From Bolinopsis microptera (taxonomy: Eukaryota > Ctenophora > Tentaculata > Lobata > Bolinopsidae), in the NCBI RefSeq assembly GCF_026151205.1, contig NC_087076.1, positions 4,946,402 to 5,010,401 on the forward strand: a stretch of DNA of 64,000 nt, read 5' to 3'. Both the position numbers and the translations under genes were made by a program. Shown piece by piece: positions 58,500-64,000 of the stretch; positions within the stretch are counted from its first letter, which is position 1, and each line of letters begins with the position of its first letter. The notes beneath the pieces were generated by a model that made no database searches, had not been told where the DNA came from, and worked only from the letters and a program-made list of their open reading frames with translations.

Positions 58500-59224
58500 T
58501 ACGGACTACAGAGTAGGAACTGACCGGTCTAGGGTTTTGGCTGACAGACCGGAAATGGCCGGATATTAATCTACATATTTTCCGGTTTGCCGGATTTTGC
58601 CGTACCGGAACTGGGTGTATAGAAAATGAAAGTTCAGGCTGCTGGATCTTAATTGATCCCTTTTAAACCTTTATCATTTAAAAATGTGGTACTAAAAGCC
58701 AATTATTTATTCGATTAGGTAATAAAATTGCCCCACACCTGCTATCTTTTTCACATTTTAGCTTTCCGCGACCCATATTTCACTGTTTTGACTGAATTTT
58801 TCTTCAATGACCATCTTACAAGGTCACTGAGGATGACACAAGACACGATTGAGGTACCCAAAGTTCTATTTCCAAAGAAAGCTTTGATAAACTGAAAATC
58901 ATCAGACTATAAAAAGACCTATTTTGGAAAATTTTTGAAGGGGAGCTTTAATTCTGCCCTCCAATTGACCGACAATTCGCGGTTTTTACTGAAATTTTGA
59001 CCAGTGACCAATTAGTGAGGTCGGTGAGAGTGACACAAGTGGCCATCAAGGTACTCATGGACGCTATATATCCGGAGAAAACTTTGATGCAATGAAAATA
59101 TGAATATGTACAAACTACAAGTATGTTTATAAGTCAAACCTGCCAGAGCTAGAGAGCCATGGCAGGGCCAGCAGGTAAAGCCCGGACCAAAACACACTGA
59201 ACCGACTAGGTATGATCGTAGTGT
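58500..59224. repeat. Intergenic with diverged ~195-bp tandem repeat
   Basis: Two related blocks, 58780-58905 and 58975-59100, share order and words: 'tgactgaatttt'/'tactgaaatttt', 'aaggtcactgaggatgacac'/'gaggtcggtgagagtgacac', 'gaggtaccc'/'aaggtactc', 'aaagctttgat'/'aaaactttgat'. No gene is recognised. Confidence 0.5.
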
Positions 59225-59360
59225 TTACTGAAACGTCCATATTAGGTATATACTATTTTTTTTAAAGTTTTTATACTGTCTGTCAATCTAAAAACAGAGC
59301 AAACGAACAAAAAGGTCGCACGGATCAAATGTTAGTGAAGAAATTCAAGACGTTTCAATA
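59225..59360. repeat. Dispersed direct repeat, copy 2
   Basis: Second copy of the repeat at 57375-57510, same orientation, about 1.85 kb away. The intervening DNA includes a MITE, the poly(C) repeat and the orphan exon. Confidence 0.6.
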
Positions 59361-59712
59361 TAATTTTACAAAATTGCAAATTTTCATTTTACAGGTTTGT
59401 CGTTGCGTTCTACAAGTTATACGAGTTAATTATTAATATTAGCTTCTTCCACGAGTGAAAATTATTCCCTTATATATAATTGTCAATGGCACGCACATTT
59501 GGAATAACGCGAGCGTTTTAGAGGGACAGGTAGACTCATATATTGAATTAACTTTAAGGCGTCTGTGTACTTTTCCTCGATTTATTAAAAATAAAAGTAC
59601 GTACTTGTACGACTTCGATATTTTGAAAAGTACGAACAGTACTTACTTCTCATCTTAGATATAGATATTAATACGTTATGTATGTATAAATATAATTTAT
59701 ATATCGTTCAAT

Positions 59713-60055
59713 CTAGGGGGATTCCCTGTTAAGCAAGTCAGTAACTATTTTTATCTGGGTTTATCAACATTAGTTGGGATGGTACCATCGATCCAAATGT
59801 TGACATCAGGATCCGGCGTGCCAATTGTGCATTCCACCAGTTCTGGAAGACATGGAACAACAGAACTATAAAAACACCAACCAAGATCCGCATCTACAAG
59901 GCTGCTGTTATCACTATCCTCAATCCTGTTGTACCGGAATCTGAAGTCTGGAATCTGGATCACTACTAAAATGTAAATAAAGCGTTTTGCAGTTTTCCAT
60001 CTGAGTTCCCCAAGTCCTGAGAATTAAGAACATTGAAGATAAAGGGGGTTTACCT
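59713..60055 (+). pseudogene. RTE fragment (copy 3), strongly decayed
   Basis: Plus-strand sequence parallels 51710-52000: 'caggtcagtaac', 'gatggtacca', 'gacatcaggatcc', 'accaagatccgcatctacaa' (PTKIRIYKA). Frames are broken several times. Only a part of the RT thumb region is kept and the RTE 3' end is missing. Confidence 0.65.
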
Positions 60056-60179
60056 ACCTTTATCTTTCTATCTTTTTATAATTATGCTAATTTGTAACCA
60101 GTGAAATCTTTTTAATGTTTTGTTCTAACATTGCTTTATTGTACAATATTGCTGTACACTGTACAATTTAACGGTTTTA

Positions 60180-62158
60180 AAGAATAATTCTTGGCGAAGC
60201 GAAAGAGCACTGTTTACACTTACAGTTGAGATGATTTGGGTGTTTACAGTTAGGAATAATGTTTGTGGAAATCATGGGATTATCTGTGAATAAATTCGTA
60301 TCAGGCGTTTTTCTACAGAAATGAGTTTCAATTTCCATAGTCCCAAAAATCACCTCAAAAATTGATCAGACTGGATCCATGGTGAAAAATATTTTGAGCA
60401 ATTATTCTGCCATGAATTAGAACCAAGTTTCAATAATCATTATTTCATTCCAAAAAAATGTCTTCATTTTCATTTTTCCTTCATTTATTTGAGTGTGCTG
60501 ATAATGAAAACGAGTAGATTCGGAGTCTCTAAAATCAAGTCTTGTGATGCAATAGTAATCATGCTAAATAATAATTTATTCTGGATTTAAAATCCAATGA
60601 AATATAATGTGTGTAATATCTTTTTAAGATTGATTATCGGATGAAATAGACACATCTACCACGAAAAGTTCTCCGAACTTATTTAATCATGTTACAAAGA
60701 AATTTACCCGATGTTAAAAATTCACCAAGCCCGAAAATATAATTCTTGCGCATGTCGGAGTTATGTGTGTTGTAATCATGCTAAATAATAATTTATCCTG
60801 GAATCCAATGAAATATATAAAACTAGTGTGTATCATATCTTTTAAGATTGATTATCGGATGAAATAAAGTCAAATTCTTTAAAACAGTGTCTAAGAAACG
60901 TTTACCCCGACAAGTTCTCCAAATTTATTTAACCAGGTTACAAAGAAATAGTCCCAATGTTAAAAATACACAAAGCCCGGAAATTGCAGTTATAGTTAGG
61001 ATTTCAGTCCCTTCATTCAACGACAGGGCTGATGCGATAGTCCCCATAGCAGAAGAAAGGCTTAGAACGATGTTGAAGATCTTAGCAGATTGTTCTCCGA
61101 GGTTACTGTTGCCCAAACTCCACTTTTTGTAAAGGTAGAACTTGGTGGGGGTATACAGGTTAAGATAACACGCATGCCCTCCACCCATAAGAATCAATCC
61201 TATCACCAATTGGTTGGTGAAGTCAAAGAATTTGAAATCACTTGTAGTGGCTCCAAATGCGACTACTGATCCACAGTGATAGAATATGTTTCCTATCGCC
61301 ATTGTGGTGATGACATTAAGCGTTTTGATTCTACCAGCTAAAAGGCTCAATGTTAACGCAGAAATCAATGAGGCAATTCCCATGATGCGCACTAATTGTA
61401 CGGCTGAAGAAAGGGACATGGTGGTGGAATACAAGATCCTTGCAGGCAGCAAATAACGTATAAGATCACTTAACGCATTATTCAGGAACAAGACTACATC
61501 GGGAAAGTAGAATGCAATTTTTTGTGACCAAAGCGGAATAGACTGAGGGCCGATGCTGTTACTTCGATCGGTCAATTCTGGGGACTCCTTATTGGTGGAA
61601 TCAACTTTTTGTTTATTACTTTCTTTCACCTCTATGTTTTTTAGGAATGGAAATACTAAAAGAGGGAAGATGTTGAAGGAGGCTATACCAAGACCAACGA
61701 ATACCCACCCACCAGCTACAAATAGCTCAGTGCCCAATATTGCTGAGAGGATTGCCCCAACTTGCATGAAACTGCTTATCAAGATCATCGTCTTCTTATC
61801 TTCCTTAAGATACAAATCTATTACCTCGCCCTGAAATTATTTTTAATAACTGTCCCTGCAATATAGAAAAATTGATAAATCTATATTTGCAATTTTTGGA
61901 AGCTGCAAATCATATGTTTGACATAGTTTAAAATAAAAATTAGAAAAAAACATATGGCTGCAGATGGAATAATTCCTCACCTGGACAAACACATGCATTA
62001 TGCCCATTGCAAACCCTTGAATACCCCTCAGTAATGCTATTGTCACGAAAATAACAGGAGCATCACAGTTCATATCAATGAATACTTGAATCAAAGCCAT
62101 CATGGAGGAACAGGTTAGGTTCAAAAGGCTCCCACAAAAATATCTTTTGAAAAGGGAC
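60180..62158 (-). pseudogene. Partial duplicate of the transporter gene (exons 3-4)
   Basis: Exon 4 copy 60925-61830 is 906 bases, the same length as the original and fully open. Exon 3 is represented by 61981-62158, with donor CCAG|GTGAGG kept. Intron 3 is only 150 bases here against 928 in the original. At 62158 similarity to exon 3 stops abruptly, and an in-frame TAA lies just upstream with no ATG, so the 5' half is missing. Substitutions relative to the original are mostly conservative. Either a recent truncated pseudogene or a gene using unseen upstream exons; I favour the former. Confidence 0.75.
60550..60760. repeat. Local tandem duplication of the gene's 3' end
   Basis: 60550-60760 repeats 60770-60990 ('taatcatgctaaataataat', 'agattgattatcggatgaaata', 'agttctccgaa'), including a decayed version of the last ~20 codons of the transporter. 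It is absent next to the original gene at 47 kb, so it arose after the segmental duplication. Confidence 0.65.
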
Positions 62159-63119
62159 ACGTGATGCGAACATTTTTATGTTTGGAAAATGAATATACTG
62201 AATATGTATTATTTAATTTGACCAAAACCCATAATTGGGTAGAGTGGACCGCTACCAGTGTCTCTTTCCCGAACAAAAGCAAATGATATTAATTTAAATG
62301 ATTGTCGGCAAATACAAAATGATACAGATAATGAAATCGGTTGGTCGCTTTTTCCATTCATTCACGGCTTACGAATTTTAATTGCGTGCTCATCCAATAT
62401 TGAATCACCGCGACCGTAAACTTTTTAAAGTCACTAAGTTCCCAATTGAAATAATTATTTCTTGTATGACTTATATTACTACCACTGGTTCGAGGAATTT
62501 GTCAAATCTACAAATACTTGTGTTCATATTTTTCAAATGACGGTTTATTTTCGCATTTATTTGATAGTTTGGATAGTTGTAATTGTAGCTTCTCAGATGA
62601 CCGAGATACGAAACAAAATGAGTTTATTGATAATGATTACGTGTGATCAGGGGATTGGCTTTACCTAATCACGTGATAAGGTCACCGGCCCATTAACTAC
62701 CCTGTTAAACATTATTGGAATCGTTAAGGCTGCCCAATTAAGGTGTCGTGTCACGATGTCACATAATCACCCAGTCAATTTTGTTAACAGGATACACAAA
62801 ATGCTTGATATTTTCGTCATTTCTAATCTGTTTTCATATCAGATGCAATATTTGACACCCAACCGTCTTTGAAAAAATTAGCGGTGACCGACAACTAGGA
62901 ACCTCTCATTCCGGCCTCCCAAAGGTATCACATCACATGGCCCAATCAGTGACGTATCATTTGTGATGTGATCCATATTATAACCATCCTAACAGCCGGA
63001 CAACCAAGAACCTGGGTAGGGTTCACATGACAGTTTAGTAATAAGTAGCTGTGTCTTATGAACTTATGAAGTATATTAAGAACTGTTTGAGCTCTCGGCA
63101 TGTGTTCACATAACGGACG
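62159..63119. other. Intergenic, nothing recognised
   Basis: No frame with recognisable family features, no repeat structure and no match to other parts of the window. A 68-codon plus-strand frame at 62462-62668 is hydrophobic and unsupported. Confidence 0.4.
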
Positions 63120-63276
63120 TGAGCCGGGTCCGAATTTTGGCGACGGAATCCTCGAACCAGTAGGTACAGTATGCCATTCGCAAAGCAACAACTCTCAAAT
63201 ATAAAACACAGCGGAGTTATAATGAGACCCAACGTTTGCACACTGACTCCCCCTACCCCCCCCCCCCCCCCCCCCC
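63120..63276. repeat. Poly(C)-ended repeat, copy 2
   Basis: Matches 58150-58316 ('ggcgacggaatcctcgaa', 'gagacccaacgt') and ends in 21 C at 63256-63276. Confidence 0.7.
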
Positions 63277-63295
63277 ATATAAAATATACAGATTA

Positions 63296-63815
63296 CAGGG
63301 TGGCCCAAAAGTAAATACCCACACGCAACCCTTTAATAACTCGCGTTATTGGTATTAGAATTGCTTGAAAATTTCAGAGAATATACATATTGGTCAAACT
63401 TGAATTTCTTGAAATTTTCGTAAAATTCCATCAGTTACAGAGGGTGTGGCACACCACTTCCTCTTTTTCTCTTTTGTCGCCATAAAGTGAGAACGTTTTA
63501 AATTAGGAACTCCAAAATTTTAAATTTCCAGACACATGTGGTTTGATAATTGAAGTGCTTTCCTAAAATTTCAAGTCGGTTGTTTACAACTAAACCGAGT
63601 TATGACCTTTTAAGATCTGGCGGATACATGATCTCGGCACTTGATCTGTGATTTCTTCACTGTGATTTTTCACTAAAGATTTCTTCACTAAAGTTCTCAC
63701 TTTATGGTGATAAAAGAGAAAAAGAGGGTGTGGCAATTACCCTCGGTAATTGATGAAATTATACGAACATTACGTGAAATCTAAGTTTGACCCATATCTA
63801 TATTCTCTGAAATTT
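63296..63815. mobile_element. Possible DNA transposon with internal inverted repeat
   Basis: Arms 63370-63494 and 63693-63814 are about 80 percent complementary (shared 'aaagtgagaac', 'ctctttttctctttt', 'ggtcaaactt') around a 200-base centre. Just outside the left arm, after TA, is 'cagggtggcccaaaagtaa', resembling a Tc1/mariner-type terminus. The matching right terminus was not found before 64000, so the element, if real, is incomplete or runs off the window. Confidence 0.4.
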
Positions 63816-64000
63816 TATATGTATTCTCATACATATTATTTAATAAGTATGCGAAGTTTCAAAAGATTTCAAAAAGAACTTGGATCTCAACGGGACGCCA
63901 AAGTTGATGAAAATCGTAAAAATAGCAATTTTCAATGATTTTAGCAAAAATAAACTAGTTTAATGCACAATATAGACCCATAGGACGCAGAACTGAGCTC

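Noticed and set aside
1-64000. tRNA or rRNA genes
   Set aside because: None noticed on reading; clover-leaf detection by eye is unreliable and a covariance-model scan would be needed to exclude them.

Overview
The window is animal (metazoan invertebrate) nuclear DNA: AT-rich, with split genes carrying GT-AG introns, and dominated by transposable elements. Nothing in it is bacterial: no operons, no ribosome-binding sites, no CRISPR. The repeat set (CR1/L2-like, RTE/CFDP2-like, copia, MULE/FLYWCH-like, fold-back elements, minisatellites) fits a cnidarian, mollusc or similar invertebrate, but I cannot name the group.

Sequence quality changes along the window. 1-2350 is a moderately clean retrotransposon. 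2350-8800 is 'smeared', with homopolymer runs replacing short words of otherwise recognisable sequence. 8800-31345 looks like unpolished single-read sequence, with an indel every few tens of bases. 31345-64000 reads cleanly. The noisy part is also built as nested palindromes. One retrotransposon (element A) alternates +, -, +, - around a fold-back inside a copia element at 21588/21589, and the same 110-base junction occurs twice in the same orientation. This is the pattern expected if one closed hairpin molecule was read round more than once and left unpolished in the assembly; a real inverted amplification is the alternative.

Element A (best copy 31020-34697, minus) encodes two tandem PHD-type zinc fingers, an APE endonuclease and a reverse transcriptase in one frame. 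Element B (about 35308-41340, minus) is the most unusual part. Its ORF1 combines an AlkB-type Fe(II)/2-oxoglutarate dioxygenase domain with a GDSL/SGNH esterase domain, both with their catalytic residues. Its ORF2 (endonuclease plus RT) begins with a hydrophobic leader ending in NPGP, the position and end of a 2A-like recoding peptide. 41931-44800 is an RTE element, 5' truncated but open over 949 codons apart from one nonsense codon. Its 3' tail recurs at 45736-45868 and runs into a 9-bp satellite, and a palindromic 11-bp minisatellite lies between the two.

47073-50024 (minus) is the only complete-looking host gene: a four-exon, 469-residue major facilitator transporter. It was duplicated to 60180-62158 (last exon and part of the third) and again, as an isolated exon 2, at 58317-58429. 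The interval between holds a second RTE, a MULE-derived element with long terminal inverted repeats, a 0.9-kb fold-back element, a non-LTR ORF1 fragment, several MITE-like hairpins and poly(C)-ended repeats. The transporter is the one locus likely to serve the host; nearly everything else is mobile DNA in various stages of decay.
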